Numbered from the stretch's first letter, positions 24,980 to 38,742 are shown. The stretch: DNA of 64,000 bases from Luscinia megarhynchos (GCA_034336665.1 CM067592.1:32237942-32301941); one strand, 5' to 3'. Made by a program: numbers and translations. Notes: generated by a model not told the origin, from the letters alone.

Positions 24980-27900
24980 GTGAGAGTCATTGGTCATTGA
25001 CATCTTAGAGCAGCATTAAGTAAGGCAAGATGAAAGAGATTTTTCTAGATCTTAATTTTCCAGCAGATGGTTATCACAAAGCCTAATACAGGCTATCGCA
25101 TATACTCTTCTTGTAATTCTTTATGGCTGTGTATTTCATGAAAGCCTCACTGGAAACTCCTCAGGAGAGAGAGATTTATGTCAAGGAAAGCATGGCCAAT
25201 ATGTGCCATAAAAAGAAAATATTAACTCATTTCAAGAAAAGACACATTACTATCTATATGCACTACTGAGGTACTTAAAAATCAATGACATCCAGTTTTG
25301 TCTGTGATAAGTAAAAAAATATACCTTTGGTCCATAATTTTTTGGGTATATACTAGTGTAGTTGCACAGAAGACTGTAAGAGAGTGAAGAGTCAAGTCCC
25401 CAAGCTCTAAAATAAATGGGATAATTTTGCTTGAGAAGTCATGGCATCGTTTTGAAGTTCTGCTTTTTGTTGCGCTGGCAATAAGAGGAAAATTGTTTCT
25501 TCCCATTAGAACATTTCTATTCTTCCAGGTAATATAAAACACATTGCTGGAAGCAATGCACACATTCTGTGGGAAAACAAACATATGAAAAACAACATTT
25601 GGGAGTTGCAATAAAATTAATTCTTTTCCAGTAGATCCAAGAAACCTGAAGGATCTCAGCTGTAAAACTGCAAAACCTGTATCATGTCCAGGACTATGTA
25701 AATTTTTCACTATGAGCCCCAGAGGCAGATGACATTTGCTTTAACCCTGAGCTAATGGCAGCTAGAGGTTTGAACAGTGAACTGGAAAGTGTCCTAAGTG
25801 ATTGTCCTGGGTTAAGCTGAGCTGAGCTGGAATGCGTTAGCTGGGGAAGAGGCACAGTCCTGTAGACTGTCCCCTGCCCATCATGGTATGTTAGCAGCTC
25901 AAAAAGTAAACTGCAATTTTCAGAAGTTTTTCACAAGGAGAAGCCTGAACTGAGGAATATGTTCCTTCCTCTTTGTTTGGCAGAACAAAAATGCCTTACT
26001 AAAATAGATGCTGTTCAATTCAAAATATCTGAAACTCATCTACCTCTTTTACAGATGATACAGAGATGGTGTACATCAGTGCAATGTAAACAGTATTTCT
26101 CTCTTTGTTTTATTTCTGCTGTCTGTGAATTTCTGGCGGCCTAGTTACAGTATATTTGTGGGGAAACAGCTAATCATGTAGACCAATTGTCCTTAAAGGG
26201 TAATGGGAAGGTTGTACTCTTTTCCTTTTATTTCTATTGTTGTCTTTTATAACAGGGAAAATACCTTTATCCCTTAGTGCTTGCATTTCCTTCTCTATCA
26301 AAGTAAGGTAAGAAGTGCTGGTTAAATCAAAGGAGTACCCTGTTTAAATGATGACAGTCTGAGCAATATGAGTGTACAAGTTAGCTGGGCATGGGCAGAA
26401 TAGACACTGATGAATTGAGATGAAACTATTTTGAGTTCTCCTATGGGTTTGCACGTTTGAAAGTCAAAGTAAACTGACTCATTAGGTGTTAAATCTCTTG
26501 TCTTTTGTGGATATAGAAAAATACACCAAAAATTCCCAATCAACTGTTCATGGTTGTAGGATCTTTTCTAAGGTTAGAATTAAATTTTGCATTGGTTTAG
26601 GCACTAAAAAATTCTCCTCTCATGAATCACGGTTACTTTTTTTTAATCAACTACTGTAGAAGATACTTCAGCTATTACTTCAGGCAACACAGATATTATT
26701 CTGCACTATTAAATTATTTTTCTAGCAGATTTTTTTCTTCTGTATATTTATTTTATTAGATTTTATCAGATATGAGAATACACAGATGCATGTACAGATG
26801 CATGTAATCCAAGATGCTACCTCTCAGTTGTGTCAGGCTTGGAATGCTTTTCATATTTGTTTTATCTATGATGATTTTGCTTTCAGGTTTTGAAGTTAAA
26901 GTACTTCTCTGTAAAAAATCAGACAAAATATTTCTCTATGGTATTAGTAAGCTTTCCTTATGAAATGGGATCTCTTTGGATGTAAAGATTTACTTTCCTG
27001 GGCCAAGGCAGATTTTTATGCAAACAGATCTAAATGAATTTGTAGATGTAACAGAACTCTAGTTTTAGAATCATTGTCTCCAGAATTATTCTTGTCATCC
27101 TTTTCTCTTGACCTTGAATGCTTTTATTCAGACAGGTCAAATTAGACACCTGGATGTAATTCGGAAGTAGAAACTCAGTGTGAGACTTGACACTTAACTT
27201 TCTTTATTGGTAACACAGAGTGCTTTAAAATTGCAAGAAGAAACCTCGTGCTGTTCCTGGAGGAGCTGAGTTGTATAATTTCTTTACTTTACTTTATTTC
27301 TTTATTATATAATAGTCAATAGTACGTTGCTCATATGCAAAAACTCTTGGCAATCTTTTCACAAGATGTGTAAACAGTAAAAATAATTCAGTAAAACAGC
27401 TGTATTTAAAAGAAAAAGGTGTTGTCACCAAAATTGAAGAAGGAGCAAAGTTTTTCATTCTCTTATTTTTTATATCAATCGTTTGAGAATTGTAAGTGCC
27501 CACTGTAAACTTGAATTTTTGGAAGGCAAAAAATCTGGAAAAAGTGCCAGTAAACTTAAATCCTGTTAGAACTACTTTTCTATAAGAAAATTGTGTCGTG
27601 TTTGATATAGTCCTGAAGAAATGAAGGTCCATTTTCACTTGGAAATCAGTCTGTTTTTGTGGTCTAGAGATAAAAGTAGTACTATCACACAGGGGACACT
27701 CCCTGGGCAGCAGAGCTGCCCTGATCTGCTCTGTGGCCAGTGTCACATTTGTTCACTTGTCTATGCTAAAACATCTCCTCTGTTGATAGCAATGTCTGTA
27801 CATTTCAGACCCTAAACAGAGACTCTTGGGGTGCCCAGTTCATGTCACACGTCTGCTCTCCTTTGAGCAGGACGGAGCAGTTCTGTCAGATAGAGTCTAG

Positions 27901-29978
27901 AGATGACCATATAATGAGAACAGTCATCACCAGATGACTCTAAATATGAACCACATTAGTGGCAGGCTTAGGAGAACCCCCATAGGGACTGCCAGTGAGG
28001 AGTGAGGCTGGCAGCACAGCCAGTTTGGGTCTGCTGCACAGGCTGACTGCGCGGCTAGGGCCCCAGCCCTGCGGCTGAGGTGTGAGCCAGCAAAGACCAG
28101 TGGGTTTAAAACAGCGAAAGGTATTATCTAGGCTTGGGTTTATTTTGGAGGAGAAACAATTGTAGGCCTAGATCTAGGCTAGACTATGTTTGTGTTGGTT
28201 TTAAATCCCTGGTATCAATGAGGGTTCATTCATAGCGCCTGCCCAGACCAAGCCCTTTGCATGGGGGATACATAAAGTTGGATTGCACAAATGTTCATCT
28301 GAAGGCTTTTAGAGGGATTTGGATGTGGATTAGGATTGCATTGTATTGATGTTGTCTTTTTGTAGTGCTAGGAGCAACAAGCTTTGGCTAAGGGCTGCTG
28401 CCAGGAGAAACTGGTGCTTTTATTTTTGTGCTGGTGGCTGAGGTGTGCCTGCTGGCTGATTTAGAAATGGTGTGAACTGGGTTCACTTGGGCCGAGTTAC
28501 TGCTGAAATTAGGGCTTTGGCCACCAATTGTCCAAAAAGTCATAAAATGCAACTCGAAAGTGGATGCTGAATTACAGAGAACTCTAGAGCTAGCCAGACA
28601 AATGCTGGCTCAGCTGCAATCTAGCACTGGCAGAAAGTGCTGATGAGATAAATGTATTTGATAGCAGTCCAGGTTAGCAAAAGAAAATAAGGTTGGGACT
28701 TAGTCTAGACTTCCTGGGACTTGCAAGAGCATGCAGGAGATAATGCATGTACAGGCAGCCAGCTGGAGAGAGGTTGATAGGCCTTGTCAGTCTAGGGCCA
28801 GGATTGGATTAAATATTACTTTGAACAAGGAGCACACAGTGATTTAGTTTGTGGCATGAAATAAATTATTTAAATGCTTGCTTTAAGGCAGAGGCCAAAT
28901 GATGCAAATTTGCTCTAGCAGCAAAGAGCTACTGTTTGTAGTTCACATATTTCTGGATATTTGAGGTATTATCATATTAGGGCTGGAAGTGAAGACAGTA
29001 AGAGTCTTCAGTGCAATTTAGTTCTGATGCTGGCAGAGGTTTCCAGAAGGGATTATACCACGTATTTGGGGAAAGGCTTCCTATCAGGTGGAAAGCGGGG
29101 AAAAATCTTGAAAACCCTGACCGCTTGGGGTTAAGATGGCGCTCCTGGAAGTAGATAATACAGAATTAAGGCTGAGTGCACAGAAATAGTAATAGTTAAC
29201 ATTTAGTGTGATTGATTCAGCTTTTGTGAAAGCAAGGTCAACTCACTTTGCTTCATCTAGAAGAGATCAATGGAATATTGTCAATTTGTTCTAAAGCAAA
29301 AGTATCTCTTGAGATATATGTCTTCCTGAGGTCATTTTGGCACACTGCAGATTGAATTTAGCTGGAATTATGTCTGTATCAATGGCTTTTATCAACCTAT
29401 GTTTGCCTTCAATTCTTCTTTTCCTAGTAATAGTCATAAAAATCACCCAATCTGATTTCCTGATATCCAAAAAATATTTTTGTAATAATTTATAAATAAA
29501 ACTCACAAACTCACAATGACCAGCCTGAAAAGAGACACAATCGTTAATTATCTTGACTAGATCTTGTGACAAGTTCAAGAAAATTATTTTTTCTCCTATT
29601 TTGACAAATGAAGTGAAATGTATGGAAAACCTTGAACTAGACCTTTTCAAAACAATGTACAGTTTTTATTTCGTATCAACCTCTTTTTTTTTTGTTCAAT
29701 ATAAATTATTTCGATTAATAGTATGTAGAACATGATCATTTCCCTAATCAATATGTTTGACCTTTAGGCCATGCAGTGATTTCCATAATGAATGATACAC
29801 TGTGTAAAATAAGGAGTACATCTCACTGTTCAGCCCTTGGTGCAATACTTTCACTGATTCCTTCTGGTTTTCCCACTCCAAGAAACAGGAAATTATTACT
29901 ACTGTTTAGTTCCCTTCTCTTTTACTTCTGAATTTGATATCTCCGTCATCATCATTTGACTCTTTCCTAGTGTCTGCA

Positions 29979-30367
29979 TAGACTCATGGGATGGTTTGGG
30001 TTGTAAGAAGCCTCAAGGATTCTCTAGTTCCAACTCCACTGCCATAGGCAGGAACACTTCTACTAGATTAACTCAAAGCTACATGTAGCCCAGTCTTGAA
30101 CATTTCCAAGGATAAAGCATCCGCAATTTCTGTGGGCAACATTTTAGTGTCCAGCCATGCTCACACTAATTTCTTCCTAATACCTAAACTAAATCTACCC
30201 TCTTCCAGTTTAATAACTGTTAAATTATTTTAAACAATTATCCTTCATCCTGTCTCTACATGCCCTTGTCAAAAGCCTCTCTCCAGCTCTCTTGTAGCCC
30301 CCTTTAGGTATTGAATGGCTGCCGTAGGGTGTACTTGGTACAAATACCCCTGGCTGAACTAGCCCAT
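29979..30367 (-). mobile_element. CR1 retroposon fragment, reverse orientation
   Basis: Read on the minus strand, the motifs follow the CR1 3' part: a decayed GTTCAGCC-type segment (complement of GGCTGAACTAG at 30352), the complement of AGCTCTCTTGTAGCCCCCTT, and the complement of GATGGTTTGGGTTG near the 3' end at 29990. Terminal octamers are decayed to CATGAGTC-like sequence. Confidence 0.75.
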
Positions 30368-32630
30368 TAATTGGGGTTTCCCATAGGCTTTTTTTTTAAT
30401 TGAACTCAAATTTTAGTCAGTCAAAACTTTGAGTGCTTTCACAGATGATTTTCATTTCTGGGACCATTCATAAGTTTTTACCTTAGCCAGCTTGGCAAGC
30501 TCATGTTTGATCCTTTATCCTGCTCATCTGGACAGCTGGCTAACTGCTCATGCTGTAGCATGCATCCCTGAGGGATTCCACAGTCCTTCATCCTTTGCAA
30601 GAGCAGTTTACTGGACCATTATTTGTTACCCAGTCATCAGTTCATGTGAGGATCTTCTAGGAGAACTCTTTCTGTCTAGGACCTTTGGTGAGGGACCTAG
30701 AAAAAAAAAAAATAGAGCAATAAACTCTGTTTATTTTTTTTTTTACAAAGCAAACCAGAATGCTCAGAAAAAAAAAATCTTTCTCAGCGTACTCTTGAAG
30801 TTCTGTTCTCTTTTTACATTCTATCTATTCATCCAAAAATTGAGCTAGAAGATACTGGACTGAGGTTTGCTCGTTAGTCATGAAGCACCTTCTGAAAACT
30901 GTTACAAATTTCTATCTATATTTATGTGTTTTAAACTGTAATTTATGCATTTAAGTTTACTGGATATGATCCTATGTGATTTGGATTTGCTCATCCAGTA
31001 CATCATTTGAAACTACTGGGTGGATGCTGTTTGGATCTGAAGATGTGTTACCATTAATTTTACATACTTCTTTAAAAGACTGCCAATCTGAAATGTTCTG
31101 TCAGATTTTAAGGTAGTAGAGAGACTTTCTTAGACATGTAATTTTCTATTCCTCTGATAAAATGCTATTTGTAATTTTTTCTTTTCTTATTCTGTAACTT
31201 TTGTTGACATATATCACTCAAAAATCAGTCATTTTTTAGTGCTATGAAGGCTTGGTGCCAACCTTTTAATAGATTATGTATGTGTGGCAAAACGTGCCCT
31301 TTCAATTGGTTAATTTTATTTTTATACAATATCACAATAGCATCGTCTTTTTATATTGATTTCTTAGATATTGCCATTAAAAAATAAGGTTAATAAATAT
31401 TCTGTGATGACCGTTTAGGTGGCTTGTTTGAAGGTGAATTCTCTTATCCTGGGAGCGTGTTGATGGTGGTAAAATGGTCTTTCCACAACGACTGGGGTAT
31501 TGGTACCACAGCAGAGATGCAGCACATCTGGTTTTGATGTATTTGGGGTTGCCTTTGGTCCCGTGGAACGATTTTGGTCTTCTCATTTGAGAAACATTCA
31601 TATTTATTGCAGTTACTAGTGGATTCTCTACAGGTGGTTAATTGCTAATAGCTGCTACTCCAGGTTCCATTACTACCAGCTATCCTAGCCAATCCACTAC
31701 AGTGATTTTCTCTTTTTTTTCTTCTTTTGGGCAGAATAATGTAACTGGTAAAAGATTTGAACCTTCTAGTTTTCTATTTTGGCTTTGTGAGAGAGTTACT
31801 CTAAAGGCTTTTTAACGAACTTATCACCTAAATAAATACTGTTTAATCCAAGACTGGCGCAGGGTGAGCAAGTTCAATTCATAGATACTTTGTAATATAT
31901 GTAAATCAGTGATAAGAATTTCAGAGGGATTTCTCTGGCTGATTTAGAGGCTTAAATTGACAAGCAACAGAAGGAGCTGGCTTTCACAAGAGAGACAACG
32001 TTAAAACCAGGCTGATCCAACAAAGGACTGTCACAATCAGGGGATGTGAATGCAGAAGTGGGCATTAGCATGTTCCTTGGACCTCGAGGGCAGAGGTCCT
32101 TTCAGCATTCCAAGGGAATGACAAGGCAAGCTCAGAGGCATTACGGTGTAGAGGACTAAAAACTATCTCAGAACATATGTTTGAAAGCCTTCAGCATCTC
32201 TCATTATTTAAATTTTATGTACTTTACTGTATTTTAAACAGACTAGCAAACTTATTTTCCCATGACAATGTCTGGCTTCATATTTCCTTCATGAACAAAT
32301 TATTAACAGCAACAGATCTCTTGTATGTCCTACTTTATCTTTCAGTGCAAGATATTGCTACATACAACCAGCAATATTGTAGCACTTGAAGTAGAATATT
32401 TTTTATACTGACATGAGAAGCACAAAATTACATTTGTCAGATTTGTCATTAATTACTTTCATTAGTATCATTCTGATGATTTGGTGTTTGGAACTTGCAG
32501 AAAGCATTCAGAATCACAATCGGAATCAGAATAATAATACGGGAGAATCCATTAGAAGTTTCCTAGTAAGCATGGTGACATGGAGCTAGCTCATAGTAGA
32601 CCAGATCAAAATGTGTAAAACAGAATTTTC

Positions 32631-33065
32631 TGGAGCACTTCCAGGGCAAGGACAACAAAGAGAGTAAATCCTGTGAGGAATGACTGGGGGAGCTGGGGTT
32701 GTTTAGCCTGGAGAGCAGGAGGCTCAGGGGTGACATTGTCACTCTCTACAGCTGCCTGGAAGGAGGGTGCAGCCAGGTGGGGATCAGTCTCTTCTCACAG
32801 GCAACCACTGACAGGACAAGAGGACACAGGCTTAAGTTGCACCAGAGGAGGTCCAGGTTGAACATCAGGAAGAACTTCACTAGAAAGATGGTCAAGCATT
32901 AAAATTGTCTGCCCTGGGAGGTGCTGGATTCACCATCCCTGAAAATATTCCAGAAACAATTGGACATGGTACTTGGTGCTGTGGCTTAGTTGACATGGTG
33001 GTATTTGGTCAAAAGTTGCACTCCATGACCTGGGAAGCCTTTCCAGCCTTCATGATTCTATGATT
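32631..33065 (+). mobile_element. CR1 retroposon, 3' end
   Basis: GAGGAATGACTGGGGGAGCTGGGGTTG, TTTAGCCTGGAGAGCAGGAG, TCAGTCTCTTCTCACAGGCAAC and GTCCAGGTTGAACATCAGGA follow in CR1 order. It ends CATGATTCTATGATT. It contains the TTTAGCCTGGAGAGCAGGAGGCTCAGG segment that the next copy lacks. Confidence 0.92.
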
Positions 33066-33814
33066 AAGAGGCACAAAATAGCAATTCCCTTTCTCTGTTT
33101 CCATTTTGAAACACATACACACACAAGAAAGAAACTGTGTCTTTCCTCCACACCTCCCACCAATTGCATAAAATGAGAACATTTTATTGAATATACTTTT
33201 CATGGCTTAGCTGTAAAAGTAACATTAATAATTACTTGGTTATGACTGCTGGTTATAAAGTGCTGATTAAATTTTGAAACTGTCCAAGTAAACTACTGCC
33301 GTTTTGTAGATCAGGATGTATGCACTTCAGTGAACAAAGAGAAGTGGTTCAGGCTTACACTGCTAAAATCAAGCAAGAAATCACGGGCCTTTTGGGAACT
33401 TAACTTGTTTGGTTTTATGTGAACTAATAAAATTTTGGAGCTATAGGAAAAACCAACAAAGTGCAAATGTGAAGTCAGATGTTGCAGATCAGAATATCTC
33501 AAAAAGATGACACTCTTTTTGTGTTCAAATTTTTATTTTATTGTTTTCATTTTACTTTCTGTGGCATTTTCCAAACCAAATCTGCATTCAATCAACGCCA
33601 AACTTCACCCAAGCAACAGTTTGTGCTTCTCTTGCATCATCCTAGGCAAGAATTAACAAAATCGGTGTAAAAACAGTCTAAAAAAGATATTTTTTTTTTC
33701 CAAGGTCTTTCAACAGAGAAAAATGGTATTTCTGTTGATAGTGACTATAGGCTAGACAGTGGGTACTCTGAGGACTTTTGTTTTAACCAGTTTCTGAGAT
33801 GACTGGTGTTATTC

Positions 33815-34427
33815 CTTAGGGTCGACAGCCCCTGAACATGAGCCAGCAGTGTGCCCTGGTGGGCAAGGAGCCAATGGCTCCTGGCCTGGGTCAGGAACAG
33901 TGTGGCCAGCAGGAGCAGGGAGGTCATTCTTCCCCTGTACTCTGCACTGGTGAGGCCACACCTTGAGTGCTGTGTCCAGTTCTGTCCCCTCAGTTTAGGA
34001 AGGACCTTGAGACCCTTGAGTGGGTCCAGAGGAGGCAGCAAGGCTGGTGAGGGGCTGGAACACAAACCCTGTGAGGAATGGCTGAGGGAGCTGGGGTTGC
34101 CTGAAAGGAGAGTGTAGCCAGGTGGGAGTTGGTCTCTTCTCCGAGGCAAATAGTGACAGAACAAGAGGGCACAGTCTTGAGCTGTGCCAGGGGAAGTTTA
34201 GGCTAGACATTAGGAAAAAATTCTTCAGTAGAAGAGTGATTGTGCACTGGAATTGTCTGCCCAAGGAGGTAGTGGAGTTACTGTCTGTGGAGATATTTAA
34301 AAAAAGACTGGGCATGGCACTCAGTGCCATGGTTTAGTTGGTGAGGAGGTGTTAGGTCATAGGTTGGACTTGATGAACTCAAAGGTCTTTTCAAACCTAG
34401 TTCATTCTGTGATTCTCTGATTCTGTG
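33815..34427 (+). mobile_element. CR1 retroposon with end of ORF2 and 3' end
   Basis: Begins GGGTCGACAGCC...ATGAGCCAGCAGTGTGCCCTGG and contains a decayed end of the CR1 ORF2 (reverse transcriptase) frame: PLYSALVRPHLECCVQF at about 33938-33988. It continues through the same 3' motifs as the preceding copy and ends in three terminal repeats, TTCTGTGATTCTCTGATTCTGTG. Relative to the copy at 32631, about 55 bases are missing after GGAGCTGGGGTTGCC, near 34105. The frame is broken, so it is not active. Confidence 0.92.
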
Positions 34428-37147
34428 AAAGTGGTAAGGCTGCTCTGATGTTAGGAGTCCTTCAAATTCCACCGAAAGTTAGAGCAAGTCAAGGATGATA
34501 TCTTGGGAGTTGCCATGCACAAATGCAGGGATGAGTGCTCTGCAAGATCTGAGTACTTCTGACTTAAGCTATTAATAAATTTAGATAGGATTTTATTTGC
34601 AGATATAATGATCAATTGCCATTTTTTCTAGTTCAGTTACCTAAGTGTGCAAAACTCATTGTTAGTTAGAGGAATAGGTTGAGATTCTCAGGTGATGTCC
34701 ATCTCTATTTGGATCTTTGGCATTTCTCAGAGCTACAAGTGTGTTGTTAATACTGCAAGGGTAAAAAATTTCATCATATTACAGAGCTGAGTATTTCAAT
34801 GTGTGGGAGTTGGCCCTGTGCAGTCAAAGAACAACATTTCTTACAGCATATAGCTATCCAGTCTCACCTAGAGTTTTTCAGGACTCAAGTAGCCAGTAGT
34901 GTTTTTTCCTGGATAAATATCTTAGCTTTAACAAACAGTTAAATAAAACCAAAAAGAAGTTTTTGCTATGTGGAATCACCATTTATTGTTCCTCTTCTGC
35001 TTAAAATACTCCTTAAAAATATACAATACTGTGTATGCTTCTTTTATGTGCTTGTTTTGTATAGTTTGAGTTTATGACTGTGGCTCATTGTAGATCTTTC
35101 CCACCTATGTTGTTATCATTGGCTGTATGAGTGACTTCCACATTAAGCTACAAAAGATGGTACATCTGTCTTTTCTCTATGTTGAAACAGTTAACTCCAG
35201 ACATGCAGGAATAGTCTGCAGAGAGAGAGGAACTTCTCTTTCTTCCTGATTTTTTTTTCAGTGTAAACTCTTTTTTCCTCCCCTTCCTTTTATAGTAGTC
35301 CACGTGTGAGCTCTTGACCTGTTCTTCGTGATTCACTGCAGACTGTACTGCTGAGTAGATTTGAGTTTAGGAATCACTGATGATCTTCAAGAAACAAAGA
35401 GTAAAAGCAGAATTCCCTCCAGAGAATGCCTTTCCTGCATGTTGAGATCAGAGACCTCCCCAGATGGCTTCCAGCACAACAGAACATTATTCCCAGGAGT
35501 GCCTGAGGCTTTCATGAGCCCAGAAAGACCCTTCTGAAGTGTGTAATTAATGCACGATCCCCACACAAGGAATTAGGTATCCTATTTCTGACACACACAT
35601 TCAAACAATATTGATCTGTACAAAAGGCCTCCCAATTGCTGAAGCAGTTGTATTGCTACAGCTGGTTTGGGTTTTTTTCTTTTGAGAATTGACATCACTC
35701 TTTAATTAGAAAAGGGCAGCCTTATTCTCAGTGGACCAGACCTCATGCATGCATCAATATTCTTGCACTCCTGCTGCTCTTCAAGATATATCTTGATTTG
35801 TGATCATGTTGCTGTCCATCTACAGGAGAAAACAAAACAAACAACCCAAGTTACAAAGTTCATCTCAATTTGTCATGGTTTTGCTTCTGTTTCACAGACT
35901 AGTCTTTGACAGTGTCTCTTGGTGTTTGGAAAGAGAGAAGAGTAAGGGGAAAATGGTGTTTCCAAAACTGGGAGACTCATTTAAAACATGAGAGAAAAAA
36001 AAAGGAAAAGAAGGCAGTGGTTAAACAGTTTAAGCTGTCTGAAAAAAAAAGGGGAAGGATTGCTGCTGACAGCAGCAGTACTGTCTTGGAGAAGAGTCCA
36101 TGTTTTCTAGCTGTGATTTGTCATTTTTTCTCTGCTGTGATAGCATCATGCCACTGATGCAGAGACAGTCAAGCAGCACTGAAACATTGGGTCCTAGGAT
36201 AAATAATCAAATAGGAGAGGACTTAAGTAGACAATTTTTGTTCATCCCTTGCCAGCTGTTCATGCAGAGGCAGGGATAACCTGCTGAGATTTTGAAGCCC
36301 TTATAACTGGATTAATCAGCACAGATATCAAACAGGAAGGGTTTTTTACTGGGCCAGGTGCAAGTGGTACTGCTTTACCAGTGTGAAGGTCTCTCGTTTT
36401 GCAGTCCTTGCACTACAAACTCTTGTTTATGTGGGACATCCATTCAGCACACCTAGTACTGGAAGCATGCTAGCTTTTAAGGTGGCTTGGAGGCTCTAAA
36501 GACAGTTTTGCTGACGTGCACTTAGCCCCAGCCAGGATTCCATGCCTATGATAGAAACATTTTTACAAGCAAAATAAAGTCAGCAGAAGAACAAACTTTA
36601 TAATAATGACAGTGCCACAAAGAAGAATGAAATAAAGACCTCACCTCAGGGAAAAAATGGTGAATTAAAATTGTTTATACTGTTTATTATTTTTCACAGT
36701 GTAGCTTCCCATATTTTACTCTATATTATCAAGTGTGTTATAACTGGTCAGAGAATGATTTTTGAGAAACATTAAAGATCTAAAATCTATGTCCTTTTGT
36801 CAGGGACAGTAGGTAGAGGAAGGTGATTTTCTGATTCATTGAACATCAGTTCCTGTCCTCTGTCCCTAAAAGATTATTCAATAGCACTAATCATACATTC
36901 GCCATGCACTCATTTTTTTTCAGAATGTGGTCTCAAAATGGTCACTGGTTATGCCCAGAAATTTATTTGACTGTGTTTTGAACCCACGATTTTCATCCAT
37001 GCTTTGTTTTTGTGTTTAGTTTTCATATTGCAAAGTGTATCTGGCGTTTCATGAAGCTTCAAGGTGTCTTCAGTCTGCAAGGTGCTTGTTGCAAGGTTCT
37101 TCCCAGCATTTGTGCTAAGTTGACTCTTTGATATAACCTTTTTTCAG

Positions 37148-37259
37148 ATCCATTATGCTGGTGCTGCTGACAGTTCAGTCCAGTTCATCTTCTACCAGCC
37201 TATCATTCACAGATGGAGGGAAACTGATTTTTTCCCTTGTTCGGCATCCTGTGGTGGAG
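37148..37259 (+). CDS. ADAMTSL1: ADAMTSL1 exon: end of spacer and start of TSP1 repeat 2
   Basis: A 112-nt exon lies between CTTTTTTCAG and GTAATG. It starts on a codon boundary with IHYAGAADSSVQFIFYQPII and continues HRWRETDFFPCSASCGG (window residues 121-157). The first half closes the spacer. The second opens TSP1 repeat 2, with CSASCG at residues 151-156, matching the CxxS/TCG consensus for O-fucosylation by POFUT2. The WxxW motif is degenerate: the second aromatic position is Phe (DFFPC), so C-mannosylation here is less likely than in repeats 3 and 4. The exon follows a 12.2-kb intron and is only 626 nt from the next exon. Confidence 0.95.
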
Positions 37260-37885
37260 GTAATGAATTACCACTGTATTTCAGAAGCTGTCATCTGCAT
37301 ACATGACCTGTCCCAAGTTCTACACTGAGTTTTGGACCTTAAAAATTGGCAAAATCTAAAAATTTAAATAATTTTAACTAAATGAAGGGAGAGATTTAGC
37401 AATGTGGTGTAGCGTATAGATTTTCAGCATTGTGCCAGATTCTGTAGATAAAGTATATCTTGATAGCCATGCATCTGCATTTAATGAATGCTACAGCTGT
37501 CAAACATAAGGGCTGAGGGGATTTGGGCCTGGTTTTGGTGAGACAAGACATCTCCATTTGTCCCTGTTCCTACCAGCAGGTTTATTCTCTATACTGAAAC
37601 TGAGGGCACAATTCTTGATGACTTAGAAACCTCAGCCTTTGTTTTTCCTTTGTTTTTTCTAGACTTTGAATTTTTGTTTGACCATACTGGTTATCTTGCA
37701 TTTCTTACTACATGTGATTTACATTGCTGTTTTCAATATGACCTGTAAAACAACAGCTGTTATGTCCAAAAGCACTGAAGTGAGATGAAATTCGTTTTCT
37801 TTTCCAAACCAGAACTTAGGTACATTTCAGAGCCAGACAGGAAGAACATCACATCTTATATTATTTATTCCTCTATGTATCGCAG
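37260..37885 (+). other. ADAMTSL1: ADAMTSL1 intron, 626 bp
   Basis: Short intron splitting TSP1 repeat 2 within the CGGG motif. I see no repeat or regulatory element in it. Confidence 0.9.
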
Positions 37886-38024
37886 GTTATCAACTGACAT
37901 CTGCTGAGTGCTTTGATCTGAGAAGCAATCGGGTAGTAGCAGATCAATACTGTCACTATTATCCTGAAAATATCAAGCCAAAGCCGAAACTTCAAGAGTG
38001 TAATCTGGATCCTTGTCCTGCAAG
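37886..38024 (+). CDS. ADAMTSL1: ADAMTSL1 exon: body of TSP1 repeat 2
   Basis: A 139-nt exon follows TGTATCGCAG and ends before GTCAGT. The first two bases complete a glycine of the CGGG motif. It then encodes YQLTSAECFDLRSNRVVADQ and on to LQECNLDPCPA (residues 159-203). Cysteines at 166, 180, 196 and 201 supply the remaining disulfide partners of TSP1 repeat 2; DPCPA is the usual ending of such a repeat. The exon ends two bases into a serine codon completed 9.2 kb downstream. Confidence 0.95.
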
Positions 38025-38521
38025 GTCAGTTGGCTTTAATTTTAAAGGAGACTGAGCTCTAAAGGAGTAAAATAAAATAGGAAAATATTCTGTTGCAATT
38101 ACTCACAGTGTCATTTATCCTACATAATTCAACCTCTCATTCTTAAAATTCACTGTGTAGAACACCTCTATTTAGCACCTTTGCATTGCAAAGACTGATT
38201 TGAAATGGTTGTTTCTTCCCCTCAGAATGTATTTTGCCTCATTAATTGCTATCAAGTATGAGAAAACAAATTGTTCACGCTACCATCCCCATGATCAATA
38301 CACATCTCTTAAGTGTTAGGGAGATGGAAAAAATTATTTTTGCATTTAAATTATTGTCATCACAGTGAACTGATATATTTGTATGGGTTTGTTTTTTTTT
38401 AGCTTTCTCCTTAATAAGAAGCCTATTTGTATTTATGGCCGTTTTTAATATGTAATGAGTGATTTTGTTCTAGTTAAAAATGTCCTTTGGCCGTGCATGA
38501 AATTCTTATCTCTGCTGCCCC

Positions 38522-38742
38522 ACAGAATCACAAAATGGGTGAGGTTGGAAGGGACTACCTGGTCCAACGTCCCTGCTCAGGCAGGGTCATCCCAGAGCAC
38601 GTGGCACAGGACCACTCTCAGGTGATTCTTGAATATCCCCAGTGAGAGAGATTCCACAACCTCTTTGGGCAATCTATGCCACTTCACTGGCCCTGCACAG
38701 TAAAGACATTCTTCCCCGTAGTAAGCAAGAACTTCCTGTGCA
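38522..38742 (-). mobile_element. CR1 retroposon 3' end, reverse orientation
   Basis: Begins CACAGAATCACAAAATGGGTG and AGGTTGGAAGGGACTACCTGG, the reverse complement of the CR1 3' terminus, and continues through CTCCACAAC-like and AAGAACTTCCTGTG segments. The 3' end is at the lower coordinate. Confidence 0.92.

Larger units (their letters stand above)
24980..37147 (+). other. ADAMTSL1: ADAMTSL1 intron, 12.2 kb
   Basis: The longest complete intron in the window. It contains three CR1 copies (29979-30367 minus, 32631-33065 plus, 33815-34427 plus). The stretch 27830-29150 is richer in G and C than its surroundings but I cannot assign it to a known family. Elsewhere I see only AT-rich, apparently unique sequence. 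Confidence 0.8.

Noticed and set aside
25803..25890. TCCTGGGTTAAGCTGAGCTGAGCTGG segment as a possible LTR start
   Set aside because: Only the first few bases resemble avian LTR starts; no second end, poly(A) signal or target duplication.
33745..34164. 139-codon minus-strand frame
   Set aside because: Antisense to a CR1 copy whose + strand carries the recognisable end of ORF2.
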